Below the pieces are notes generated by a model. It was not told the DNA's origin. It did not search any database and was given only the letters and a program-made list of their open reading frames with translations. DNA of 35,248 nucleotides, from assembly GCA_020049805.1 (NCBI GenBank), contig JAGVLN010000022.1, positions 1 through 35,248 on the forward strand, given 5' to 3'. The stretch is from Rickettsiales bacterium. GTDB taxonomy: Bacteria; Pseudomonadota; Alphaproteobacteria; Rickettsiales; JABSSG01. The number at the start of each line of letters is the position of its first letter. Position 1 is the first letter of the stretch. This document shows positions 1 to 8,529 of this stretch, one piece after another. Made by a program: the position numbers and the translations under genes.

Positions 1-1084
1 AGAACATATAAATTCCTCTAGCAGCTCCAGAATTCATATTAATTAAAAAAGCTACACCTGCTCCTAAATTGCCTATGTTTAAATGATAAGGAGTAACAGC
101 TAATATATCTGCAGTAGTTGCAGGAAATTTAAAAGCTTCTAAAGTCATTACACCCATAGCAACAGACCCCAAGATGGCATTAGAAAAGAATTTTATTACT
201 TCTTTTACTTCTGCCGGAGGCTGATAATAACTACCATCATGTCTAAAATGTAAAGGGGGCCTTTTGGGTCCTTCTCTCAATGAGCTACAAACTGTCATAC
301 CAGCTGTTAATAATCCAACTGTATTGTAATAAAATGAAGAAGCATCTTGAAAAGATGTTAATGATGTTTCTTCAGGATTTAGAGTTCTTGTATCTATGTT
401 CAGGAATGTAGTTAAAGATAGTGCAGCTAAGGTACTAAAACTTCCTACTAACGCGCTTAGAGCAGTACCCTTAAAAACAACAGCCGCATATTCAGCAGGA
501 TGATGATATCTATAAACTCTGTCTGCATGTGGTGTATTAATCTGATAGACAAAAGTTATACTCGCTGCTAACTTACCTATATCTACATGATATGGTGTTG
601 TAAGTTCATAGATATGTTGATAGTTAACAGATGCTAAAATTATTTTAAGCGGTTCTTCTATAAAATTATTATAAAACCTTTGCGGAGTTTCTCTTATAAC
701 TTCTGCTGATTTATTAAAACATTCATATATCAAATTATGTAAATTTAAGAAATAACCTGATAATAACATTACTCCATCTGCTGTAAGGCTATAAATGTAT
801 GATTGTGATACTTCTTGTGTCAGTCTGGTATGCAATTGATCATAATCTTCTTGATTGATAATAGTAGTAATTACTAGCTCTGCTCGTTGCTGAGAAATGT
901 TTAATATTGTTGCTGCTCTTTGCACTAAATTTTCAAGGGTAGCACCCGCGTAGTAGATGCTACTCCATTGTTGTGGAATACTATAATAAGCATTATTAAA
1001 GGCTTCTCTTCCCCAATTATTCAATATACCAAGAGTTAAATAAGATGGAATAGTGTGTTGTATAATACGATATATGCTAAACAT
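1..1084 (-). CDS. Hypothetical membrane protein, C-terminus beyond window
   Basis: An open frame runs on the minus strand from an ATG at 1084 to the window edge without a stop (361 complete codons), with an AGAGG-like ribosome site just upstream. I do not recognise the family. The N-terminal 200 residues look soluble and mixed helical. The rest has hydrophobic stretches such as ALSALVGSFSTLAALSL and ILGSVAMGVMTL that could span a membrane. A module appears twice: TPYHVDIGKLAASITFVYQI near residue 166 and TPYHLNIGNLGAGVAFLINM near residue 330, each followed by a short sequence ending in a Y. This suggests internal duplication. No signal peptide or catalytic motif is visible. Its neighbours are accessory genes, so an island-borne host-interaction or membrane protein is possible, but that is only inference. 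Confidence 0.7.
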   Translation of the reverse strand, partial: MFSIYRIIQHTIPSYLTLGILNNWGREAFNNAYYSIPQQWSSIYYAGATLENLVQRAATILNISQQRAELVITTIINQEDYDQLHTRLTQEVSQSYIYSLTADGVMLLSGYFLNLHNLIYECFNKSAEVIRETPQRFYNNFIEEPLKIILASVNYQHIYELTTPYHVDIGKLAASITFVYQINTPHADRVYRYHHPAEYAAVVFKGTALSALVGSFSTLAALSLTTFLNIDTRTLNPEETSLTSFQDASSFYYNTVGLLTAGMTVCSSLREGPKRPPLHFRHDGSYYQPPAEVKEVIKFFSNAILGSVAMGVMTLEAFKFPATTADILAVTPYHLNIGNLGAGVAFLINMNSGAARGIYMF

Positions 1085-1179
1085 TCTTTGCCTCTATATT
1101 AGGAACAATAATTAATATTCACTAATATATCAATAGGTTTTGTCTTAGTGAAAAAGGTCATTACAAACATATTTAAAAG

Positions 1180-1311
1180 TTCTAATGTCTAAATGTTACT
1201 GGAATAACTAAACTTTATGCAATACCACGATTACTTGAAGATTTTATTAAGGAAAATATTAAATATACTCCAGAAGAATATCGATTCAAAATTATGTTAG
1301 AGATTAAGTAA
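1180..1311 (+). pseudogene. Possible C-terminal gene remnant
   Basis: After an in-frame TAA near 1180, a plus-strand frame reads about 41 codons to TAA at about 1311, ending in LLEDFIKENIKYTPEEYRFK and MLEIK. The composition is that of a normal charged helical protein, unlike translated AT-rich spacer, and there is no good start or ribosome site. It may be the tail of a deleted gene. The family is not recognised. Confidence 0.3.
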
Positions 1312-1336
1312 ATATAAATATAAATATAAATATAAA
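1309..1336. repeat. Short ATAAAT tandem repeat
   Basis: About four to five copies of the hexamer ATAAAT lie directly after the remnant's stop codon. It is a simple-sequence repeat with no visible function here. Slippage there could change the length of the spacer. Confidence 0.6.
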
Positions 1337-1420
1337 TGTTATGGAGGAGTATACTTAGTAAATATTAAAAAAACTGACTTATGCGCCTACCAGAAAGATA
1401 TTGACAGTTGAAAATTATGT

Positions 1421-1448
1421 AATTAACTTAAGTGAAAGTTAATTTTTT
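1421..1448 (+). terminator. Candidate AT-only intrinsic terminator
   Basis: AATTAACTT (1421-1429) pairs with AAGTTAATT (1436-1444) around a six-base loop and runs into TTTT. The stem is perfect but contains only two G/C pairs, so strength is uncertain. It would end transcription of the remnant upstream and insulate the 1530 gene. Confidence 0.35.
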
Positions 1449-1529
1449 GTGATTAATTCAGTTTATGATCTATCAAAATCTATAACAAGATAAATTCTTA
1501 ATCAATAACGAATAAAGAGTAAGCCTAAT

Positions 1530-4500
1530 ATGACATCTTTTAAAAATTTTCCTTCAGTCGTCAATCCATTGACTTATATTAATGGAACTAATGGATTCAT
1601 GACTAATTCAACTTTGTTTTCTAATGTTGGTGATGTTAACAATAACGGTTATTCTGATTTTTTTATGGCGCATGACAACGGCAATGGGCCCACTAATCAA
1701 GCTTCAATTATTTATGGTCAGAGTTCTGCGTTTCCTGCTGTTATTACAAATCCAACACAATTAAATGGCTGTACCCTTTCTTCCTCAACATGGATATTAA
1801 ATGCAGCTTACAGACTTGGAGATGTAGATGGAGATAGAATTGATGACTTTATTGTAGAATTAGGAAATAGCAACGGTAGTTTAGGTTCATTGTTAGTAGT
1901 TTATGGCAAAAATGGCTCCTTTCCTGCTTTATTGAATGTAGATAATCTATTGCCGCAGGAAGGGTTTTGTGTTGTTCCCGGTGATGGGAAGATTAGGATA
2001 AATTTTATTGATTATTATGCACAAGACGTAAATTGTGATGGTAGAAATGATGTGCTTGTAGAATCAGATGTTGGGTTCGGGTATACAACTTCTTCTATTT
2101 TATTTGGAGCTTCAAAAGGGTACTATAGTACGATTAAGATTACTTCTAATGGCCTGTATTCTAATGGGATACCAGGAGGGCTTAACTTATTTCAATATAA
2201 TTCAGCCTCGGGGGTTGGAGATATTTCTGGTGATGGATGTGGAGACTTAATGTCTGGTTATCCTTATTTTGATCCTTCTCATAAAGGTGCCTATATTATT
2301 TTTGGCAATCCAAATCTTGGCGGTAATTACGATATTTTCAATATAACATTGTTAAATGGTATTAATATTAATGCAGGAGGAGTTCCATTAATCATAGTAG
2401 GTAAAGAGGATTTTGATGGAGACGGTATTAATGATTTAGCATTAACTGTAGACAATTCTACCACGTATTTTCCTACCCAAGCTAATGCCCTTATATATGG
2501 TTCAGCTACATTACCTAAAATAATTAATTATTTTAGCTTAAATGGAAATGATGGCTTCTACTTAATTTCAAACATTATTTTTGAAGAGGGTGGATATTCT
2601 GTAATTTTATTAGCAAATGATTTAACAGGGGATGGTAAAGCAGAATTCGTAATTTATCCATGTAATAATATGCCATTTGCCAGTTGTGTAATTTATGGGT
2701 TTAATGATAGAAGTATAGTTTCTTTTGATACAAGCATACTAGATGGAACTAATGGTTTTCAAATAATAAATTCTGCATATGTATATGAGTCTTTTGGAAA
2801 TACCTATGGAGATAATAAAAACGGTATTGCAGGTTACGGTATAGTTGGTAATCCGCCACAATATGCTTATTCTTATACTTTATTTAATAACGAAACAATT
2901 GCTCCATTACCTCAGGGACCTGTTTCAGATTATGTATATGCAACATTATCTTTAGAGGTATATGATGACCCGAATGATAATGGCATTTTGCCTCCTGGAA
3001 GATTACCGAGAAATCCTGCTACTTCTACAAAATGGAAAGTATTAGATGTGTGCCAAGTAAATACAAATGATGTTACTTTCCATAGTAAGTTCTATAGTGA
3101 TGGAACAAATCTGGTGTATGGCATTAGAGGAACGTATGATTTAGAAGAGTTGATAGGAGAAGATTCAGAAATATTATTTAGCTTGGTTCCAGATTATTTT
3201 AATTATGTAATTAGTTGTTTAAATAACGGTACTGCAGCTTATCCTAATATGCCATTAACTGTAACTGGCCATAGTCTAGGTGGTTTTTTAGCTCAACTAA
3301 CAGCTCAAAAATATGGTATTAATGCTGTAACATTTGAAAGTCCTGGAGTATCGCTTACTTTAAGTAAAGCTATTGCTTCCGGGGATAGCAGATTTGCAGG
3401 AGTTGTACCTAATTGGGGTTTAGTTAAATCTTATGTAGCAGCGCCAGATCTAATAAATATTGCTTCAGGGCAGCATTTAGAAACTATGATTAGAGCCTAT
3501 CCAACATATAATCCTGCTGATGATATTTTTACCTTGCAACAACATCGTATGGGAAACATTTATACAATGTTTAACCCTAATACAGGTAATATCACTATCA
3601 GTTCTAATATGAATAATTATTGGGTTGTAAATGGCGTAACAATGAATTGGCCATATGTTCCAGGTTACACACCACCACCTCCAGCTCCTGGTAATGAAGA
3701 TGCAGTTGTTGAGGTATTGAATAATTTACTCAATACAGCATTTTTTGAAAACTATGATCAGAATCCATATTATTACGAAGTAAAATTTAAAGGTTATCCT
3801 GTATATCAGCGAGCAAATTGTTTGCCATTTCCATGGAGTAGCTATTGTCCTCCTGCAAGCACAAATTATGCTAAGGTTGGCGTAGTTATAAATGGTGATA
3901 ATAAAGGTTCATTATTCTTTGGTGGAACAAATTTTGCTGATCGTATGAATGGTGGAACAGGAAATGATACTTATTATCCTTTTGGAGGTAATAATGTAAT
4001 AACTGATCAAGGTGGTTTTGATACTTATATATTTGTTCCATATAATATGGGAGGAATTACGGTTATCTATGATAATGGAAATCAAGGTTTGATCGGATAT
4101 GATTATATAGCTTCTGATATAGTCTCTAATGGTTTTCTTCAAAGGTGTTTTATAAATACTGTATGGGCAACTGGAACATCTGGGCTATATGTGTATATCC
4201 CATCAGAAGATAATTACTGCAATGATAAAAGTACAGGCAATGTTTACTTTCTTAATACTAATAGCAGTAGCCTATTAATTGCTAGGAATAATCTTGATTT
4301 TGAAGATCAAACTTTAAGCGTAGCTAATTTTGCTGAAGGAGATTTTGGTATTACATATGCAATACATCCTCAGCCTATTGTAATTGTAAATAATGAAAAG
4401 GTAAAAGCTCCTGACAATGCAATTGTTATTACTTTAAAAGGTAATAATCTTGTAGAAACTACAGGATGTGACAAAGAATGTACTATCATTAAAACACCAG

Positions 4501-5108
4501 ATGCTTTTGATATTTATTTAATGAGCGATCTAAGTCAATCAGCAATTAGAGGTGCTTTTAATAGTTATAATTTATTTTTTGTTGGCTTAAATAGTGGAAA
4601 TCACGTATTTGATTATTCAAATGCAAATATAAATCCTAACCAAATACAAATATCAGTTCAGCGGGCATCTTACAATGGGAGCGCATTTAATAATGGAACA
4701 GCAACAAATGAGACAATTTATAGTTATACTGTAACATTAACTTATGGACAGGTTAGTTTGGTTTTAAATAATACTAATTTCTATATATCAACATTTGATC
4801 AACAAACATTCTATTATCTGAATGCAAGTACTGGGCAATCACAAAATTTACTTGATGTGCCTAATATAAATGCTACAGCAATAATAGATCAATTCGATCA
4901 AGCTATTAATCCTGTTACACCACCTTCTAACCATAATGATGATCATACCAATAATAACGCTGGAGCAATAGCCGGTGGGGTCATAGGAACACTTGCAGGA
5001 GTTTCTGTTTTTGCAGTAGCAGGATGGTACGCTTATCACAAAGGCTATTTTAACTGCATGAAGGATCAGCCTTTACTTGGTGATCATCATGATGGGTATG
5101 GAACCTAA
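1530..5108 (+). CDS. Chimeric FG-GAP/lipase/RTX membrane-anchored surface protein
   Basis: This 1192-residue protein has a modular build. Residues about 30-420 hold at least six FG-GAP/Ca-binding loops of the DxDGDxxxD type (GDVNNNGYSD, GDVDGDRIDD, DVNCDGRND, GDISGDGCGD, DFDGDGIND, LTGDGKAE), as in integrin-alpha beta-propellers. Residues about 500-690 form a class 3 lipase-like alpha/beta hydrolase with GHSLGG and nucleophile Ser582; APDLIN and SGQHLE downstream could supply the catalytic Asp and His. Around 805-845 is a degenerate RTX-like stretch (GGTGNDTYYPFGGNN). A Gly/Ala-rich transmembrane helix lies at about 1146-1168, followed by a short tail rich in His and Asp. There is no N-terminal signal peptide, so export would need an alternative route such as type I secretion. 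I infer a surface phospholipase/adhesin acting on host membranes. Confidence is good for the domains and low for the substrate. Confidence 0.85.
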   Translation: MTSFKNFPSVVNPLTYINGTNGFMTNSTLFSNVGDVNNNGYSDFFMAHDNGNGPTNQASIIYGQSSAFPAVITNPTQLNGCTLSSSTWILNAAYRLGDVDGDRIDDFIVELGNSNGSLGSLLVVYGKNGSFPALLNVDNLLPQEGFCVVPGDGKIRINFIDYYAQDVNCDGRNDVLVESDVGFGYTTSSILFGASKGYYSTIKITSNGLYSNGIPGGLNLFQYNSASGVGDISGDGCGDLMSGYPYFDPSHKGAYIIFGNPNLGGNYDIFNITLLNGININAGGVPLIIVGKEDFDGDGINDLALTVDNSTTYFPTQANALIYGSATLPKIINYFSLNGNDGFYLISNIIFEEGGYSVILLANDLTGDGKAEFVIYPCNNMPFASCVIYGFNDRSIVSFDTSILDGTNGFQIINSAYVYESFGNTYGDNKNGIAGYGIVGNPPQYAYSYTLFNNETIAPLPQGPVSDYVYATLSLEVYDDPNDNGILPPGRLPRNPATSTKWKVLDVCQVNTNDVTFHSKFYSDGTNLVYGIRGTYDLEELIGEDSEILFSLVPDYFNYVISCLNNGTAAYPNMPLTVTGHSLGGFLAQLTAQKYGINAVTFESPGVSLTLSKAIASGDSRFAGVVPNWGLVKSYVAAPDLINIASGQHLETMIRAYPTYNPADDIFTLQQHRMGNIYTMFNPNTGNITISSNMNNYWVVNGVTMNWPYVPGYTPPPPAPGNEDAVVEVLNNLLNTAFFENYDQNPYYYEVKFKGYPVYQRANCLPFPWSSYCPPASTNYAKVGVVINGDNKGSLFFGGTNFADRMNGGTGNDTYYPFGGNNVITDQGGFDTYIFVPYNMGGITVIYDNGNQGLIGYDYIASDIVSNGFLQRCFINTVWATGTSGLYVYIPSEDNYCNDKSTGNVYFLNTNSSSLLIARNNLDFEDQTLSVANFAEGDFGITYAIHPQPIVIVNNEKVKAPDNAIVITLKGNNLVETTGCDKECTIIKTPDAFDIYLMSDLSQSAIRGAFNSYNLFFVGLNSGNHVFDYSNANINPNQIQISVQRASYNGSAFNNGTATNETIYSYTVTLTYGQVSLVLNNTNFYISTFDQQTFYYLNASTGQSQNLLDVPNINATAIIDQFDQAINPVTPPSNHNDDHTNNNAGAIAGGVIGTLAGVSVFAVAGWYAYHKGYFNCMKDQPLLGDHHDGYGT

Positions 5109-5229
5109 CCTTGCTATAAAACGTGACTTGTAATGCATATTATCAACAAACATATTTTAAATTTTTAAATAAACAATATATTGTATATAGCAATATAAAA
5201 ACTAATACTGCTATTCATTCAACTACAGA

Positions 5230-5249
5230 TTAACATAAATATATGTTAA
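5230..5249. promoter_or_regulatory. 20-bp palindrome, possible lux-box-like operator
   Basis: TTAACATA-AATA-TATGTTAA is a perfect 8-bp inverted repeat with a 4-bp spacer, 39-58 bp before the first LuxR-type gene. Its length and symmetry match LuxR-family operators, but the sequence does not match the Vibrio lux box. In AT-rich DNA such a palindrome can arise by chance. It was not found upstream of the other two paralogues. Confidence 0.35.
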
Positions 5250-5287
5250 GATAAATTGGAAAGTAACATTCATTGAATGAGCTAGGC

Positions 5288-6136
5288 ATGGATAAAAAAG
5301 ATCCTTCTCAGATACTATTAGATTTTATTAATTCTAATATAAACTACTTATACCCTGTGTGTAAGCCTTTAAGTACATATAATGTTACTTACTTTTCATA
5401 TGCAAAAATTATTTATAATGAAGATAATGTAAAAGGATTTGGCATCAATAATAACTTAGAGTGGGCGATTCACTACTGCAATAATCACTGTGAGAGAAAT
5501 CATTTATACTATCAGAAAATTAATATTGCTCGGCAATCTGCTAATAAAATATTTTATAGCTTTAATTCCTCATTGCCTCTATCTAAAAAATTTGGCTTTA
5601 AGAACGTATTTAATATATTCTATAATCATGATAAATATATAGAGAAGCATTCGTTTGCTAATTTTGATTCTAACAACGATCTAACTGATTTTTATCTAAA
5701 TAACCTCCCTTTACTACATAGATTTATATATTATTTTAAATCTAAAACTAGCAATTTAATAATGGATGCATTCAATAATAATGTGTTTTTCAATGCAAAT
5801 ATAAATTCGAGTAAAAAAGATATATATGGTTCCAGCAGAAGTAATATTAACACTGGTTTTCTAAAACATACAGAGTGTGATAAAATTCTAATAAATAATA
5901 GTGATTCAAATATTTATTTAACTAAAAAAGAGCTTGAATGTTTACATTTCGTGGCAAAAGGATGTTCAATGAAAGAAATTGCCAGAATGTTAGGGATTTC
6001 CTCTAGAACAGTGGAAGATCATTTGAATAATATAAAAATAAGAACAGGGCTAAATTATAAAAATCAGTTAATAAACTTATTTTATGACAATTTCTGCTTA
6101 AGCTCTGTGAATTTATTAACATATAAGGATTATTAA
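5288..6136 (+). CDS. LuxR-type solo regulator, paralogue 1
   Basis: This is a DNA-binding transcription factor with a C-terminal GerE/LuxR helix-turn-helix. From the ATG start the protein is 282 residues. The last 65 carry LTKKELECLHFVAKG, MKEIARMLGISSRTVEDHLN and NIKIRTGL, matching the family pattern ExxxLxxxAxGxxxxEIAxxLxISxxTVxxHxxNI. The N-terminal 170 residues resemble a signal-sensing domain of the autoinducer-binding type (TYFSYAKI..., FGINNNLEWA...), but ligand residues cannot be assigned. I prefer ATG 5288 because it aligns with the start of paralogue 2. A TTG at 5273 behind GGAAAG would add five residues. No luxI-like synthase is in the window, so it is a LuxR solo. It probably regulates neighbouring island genes (inference). 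Confidence 0.82.
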   Translation: MDKKDPSQILLDFINSNINYLYPVCKPLSTYNVTYFSYAKIIYNEDNVKGFGINNNLEWAIHYCNNHCERNHLYYQKINIARQSANKIFYSFNSSLPLSKKFGFKNVFNIFYNHDKYIEKHSFANFDSNNDLTDFYLNNLPLLHRFIYYFKSKTSNLIMDAFNNNVFFNANINSSKKDIYGSSRSNINTGFLKHTECDKILINNSDSNIYLTKKELECLHFVAKGCSMKEIARMLGISSRTVEDHLNNIKIRTGLNYKNQLINLFYDNFCLSSVNLLTYKDY

Positions 6137-6191
6137 AAATTAAACCTGAGATAATACATAAGATCGATACTGTTTTTGTATAGGCTTAGAG

Positions 6192-6968
6192 ATGGTAAAT
6201 TCCCCTCAATATAAATTGTTAGACTTTCTTGGAGCTAGTATTAAAGATCTGCATAAAATATGCCAACCTTTAAGCCTAAATAGAATTAGTTATTTTTGTT
6301 ATGCAGAATGTACATATTCGGATACCTCGGCAAAAGGTTTCTGTATGGACAATAATCTTGAATGGACTAGAGCTTTTTTTAGTTCTTCTTGTGAGCAGGA
6401 CCCAGAATATTATAAAAATATACAGGCATCAATGCTTACTAAAAATAAAATTTTTTATACTTTTGGTTCAGGGGTAGTACTAGCTAAGGAATTCGGCTTT
6501 CAAAATGTCTTTAATATAATTTACAACAAACAAAATCGCATTGAGAAATATACTTTTGCTAACTTTGATAAAGATGATGATCTAACTGATTTTTATCTTA
6601 ACAATTTAGATTTATTGCATAGGTTTATATTATATTTCCAATTTAAAACACGTAATTTAACAAAAGAGGCTTTTAATAATAAAGCCTATGTAAATATTAA
6701 TTTTAATTTATTCCATATAAATGACAAATTATTGAATCAAAAAGAACGTGACCAAAGAAATCTTTTTATTCAAGAAACAGAAATTACTAAAATACAAGTT
6801 AAAGATAGTAATTTTAATTTGTACATAACTAAAAAAGAATTAGAATGCCTGCATCTGTTAGCCATAGGAAAAACTATGAAAGAAATTGCAAATGTTTTAA
6901 ACATTTCCTCAAGGACTGTAGAAGATCATTTAAATAACATAAAATTCAAAACTGGTTTTGACCTATAA
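6192..6968 (+). CDS. LuxR-type regulator, paralogue 2, frameshifted C-terminus
   Basis: A second member of the same family (258 residues), 55 bp after paralogue 1, with TTAGAG before its ATG. Sensor motifs (ISYFCYAECTY, MDNNLEW, EFGFQNVFNI, ANFDKDDDLTDFYLNNLDLLHRF) and the helix-turn-helix (MKEIANVLNISSRTVEDHLN) are intact. The protein stops early at TGFDL. Paralogue 3 has GGTTTGACC where this gene has GGTTTTGACC. Removing that extra T restores a frame reading TGLTYKSQLVSFFYENFSHL and on to a TGA at 7033-7035. The last HTH helix and about 22 residues are therefore lost, which may impair dimerisation or DNA contact. It could be a recent pseudogene or a sequencing error in a T run. Confidence 0.8.
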   Translation: MVNSPQYKLLDFLGASIKDLHKICQPLSLNRISYFCYAECTYSDTSAKGFCMDNNLEWTRAFFSSSCEQDPEYYKNIQASMLTKNKIFYTFGSGVVLAKEFGFQNVFNIIYNKQNRIEKYTFANFDKDDDLTDFYLNNLDLLHRFILYFQFKTRNLTKEAFNNKAYVNINFNLFHINDKLLNQKERDQRNLFIQETEITKIQVKDSNFNLYITKKELECLHLLAIGKTMKEIANVLNISSRTVEDHLNNIKFKTGFDL

Positions 6969-7101
6969 GAGTCAATTAGTAAGTTTCTTTTATGAAAATT
7001 TCTCACATCTAAGCTTAATGAATTTACGCAAATGAGAAATTATAATTTATCTTCTTTTTGTATTAGCTATTTAAGTCACTAAGATTTGTTTAATATTAAT
7101 T

Positions 7102-8337
7102 TCAATTTGAATGCTTATAAGTAAGTTTTTTTAAGCTTATTATGCAGGCAATATTTAAAATAATAAGGTATAAACTAGGAACGATAAGATTTTGTGTGGT
7201 TTTAAAGATGTAAGTTAAAATTAATGGTGTGTTACCTGCAAATATTGATAAACCAAGATTATAACCTAAAGATACGGCAGTATATCTAATTTCTTGAGGA
7301 AATAACTCGCATAAAAATGAAAAAAGACAACTATATAGACTACCAATTATTATACCTAACACTATTTAGGCTATACAAATTAAAATATAATTTTTTGTAC
7401 TTATCATAATAAAAAAAGTAATGATAAATAATGGAGCAAGATTTGCGGCATAAACTAAAGGCTTGTTTTGATCTGCTTTATTCAAAAAATATGATAATAA
7501 TAAACAGGATAAGCAAAAACTAAGTATACCTATGGATACAAAAATCATTGTATGAATTTGGTCAATTTTTAATATATCTGCTAAAAATATTTTAGTATAA
7601 ATAGCCATTGTGTAAGTTATCGAGCTGACAAAACCACAAATTAGTGTAATCTTAAAAATTTTCATTTTATAATTATTAATCAATACTCTCAATGGTATGG
7701 AATTAGTTTGTGCCACGCCTTGTGGTAAGCTTTCTTTAATAAACATGCGCATATATATACTAATAAAACCAAAAGTGCCGCTTAAAATGAAAGGTATTCG
7801 CCATATTAATTGATTATCTAAATTATACTCAAGAATAAATGTGCCAAGTATAATTGCTAGTTGCGCACCAGCTATGCTGCCAATTAATATTAAACATATA
7901 GTAAAATTTGATTTTTGCTTAGTTAAAAAATTTTCATAAGCAAATATAGAAGCTCCTGTAAATTCTCCTCCTAGACATACACCTTGCATGAACCTGAGCA
8001 ATAAGAGCAAAATAGTAGCTGTTGTTCCAATCTGCTCATAGGTTGGAATTAGACCGATTAAAAAAGTGAATAATGAAATACCAATAACCGATGCTAATAA
8101 CGATATTTTACGTCCTTTAGTATCGCCTATATGTCCAAAAATTATACCTCCTACAGGCCTTGCCATAAAGCCAACTGAAAATGCACTAAATCCCATTATA
8201 ATACTTACAATTTGATCTTGGGTAGGAAAAAATAATTTACCTATAATTGGAGACATTACAGCAAATATTGTAAAATCAAATAATTCTATTGCGCTACCAA
8301 GCATTAAGGAAATAATTACTTTTGTTTGCAGTTGCAT
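7102..8337 (-). pseudogene. MHS/ProP-type MFS transporter, nonsense mutation
   Basis: A minus-strand major facilitator of the metabolite:H+ symporter group (ProP/KgtP-like), which imports small solutes with protons across the inner membrane. The first 323 codons carry the family hallmarks: LFDFTIFAVMSP in TM1, RPVGGIIFGHIGDTKGRK between TM2 and TM3, and RFMQGVCLGGEFTGA in TM4. An in-frame TAA at 7366-7368 interrupts the gene. The same frame continues as IVLGIIIGSLYSCLFSFL, then ELFPQEIRYTAVSLGYN, to a stop at 7102. Total length would be 411 residues, near normal for the family. A GTG at 7362 could restart the last 86 codons, but those alone would not make a transporter. Related endosymbionts keep many ProP-like genes, often decayed. 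It separates LuxR paralogues 2 and 3. Confidence 0.85.
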
Positions 8338-8529
8338 AATTTAATAAGTATACATTTCAAAAATTATTCTCTTTAGCATTAATTTTCTATAAATAAACGC
8401 TTATTCTTATTTATAAATAATTATAATGAATAACAACAATAAAAAATAAATTAATGAATATATTAAAGACTTTTTTTATCGTTATAGTATAAATAGTGGG
8501 TATAGTAATATTATTAGTAAATATAAAAA

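Larger units (their letters stand above)
1085..1529. other. Intergenic region with gene remnant and AT repeat
   Basis: These 445 bp separate divergently arranged genes. They contain a short plus-strand coding remnant (about 1180-1311), a small ATAAAT-type tandem repeat (about 1309-1336) and an AT-only stem-loop with a T run (1421-1448). The last part should hold the promoter for the 1530 gene, but I see no convincing -35/-10 pair. Confidence 0.6.

Noticed and set aside
1309-1336. CRISPR-like or satellite array
   Set aside because: Only a few contiguous hexamers without spacers; a simple AT microsatellite.
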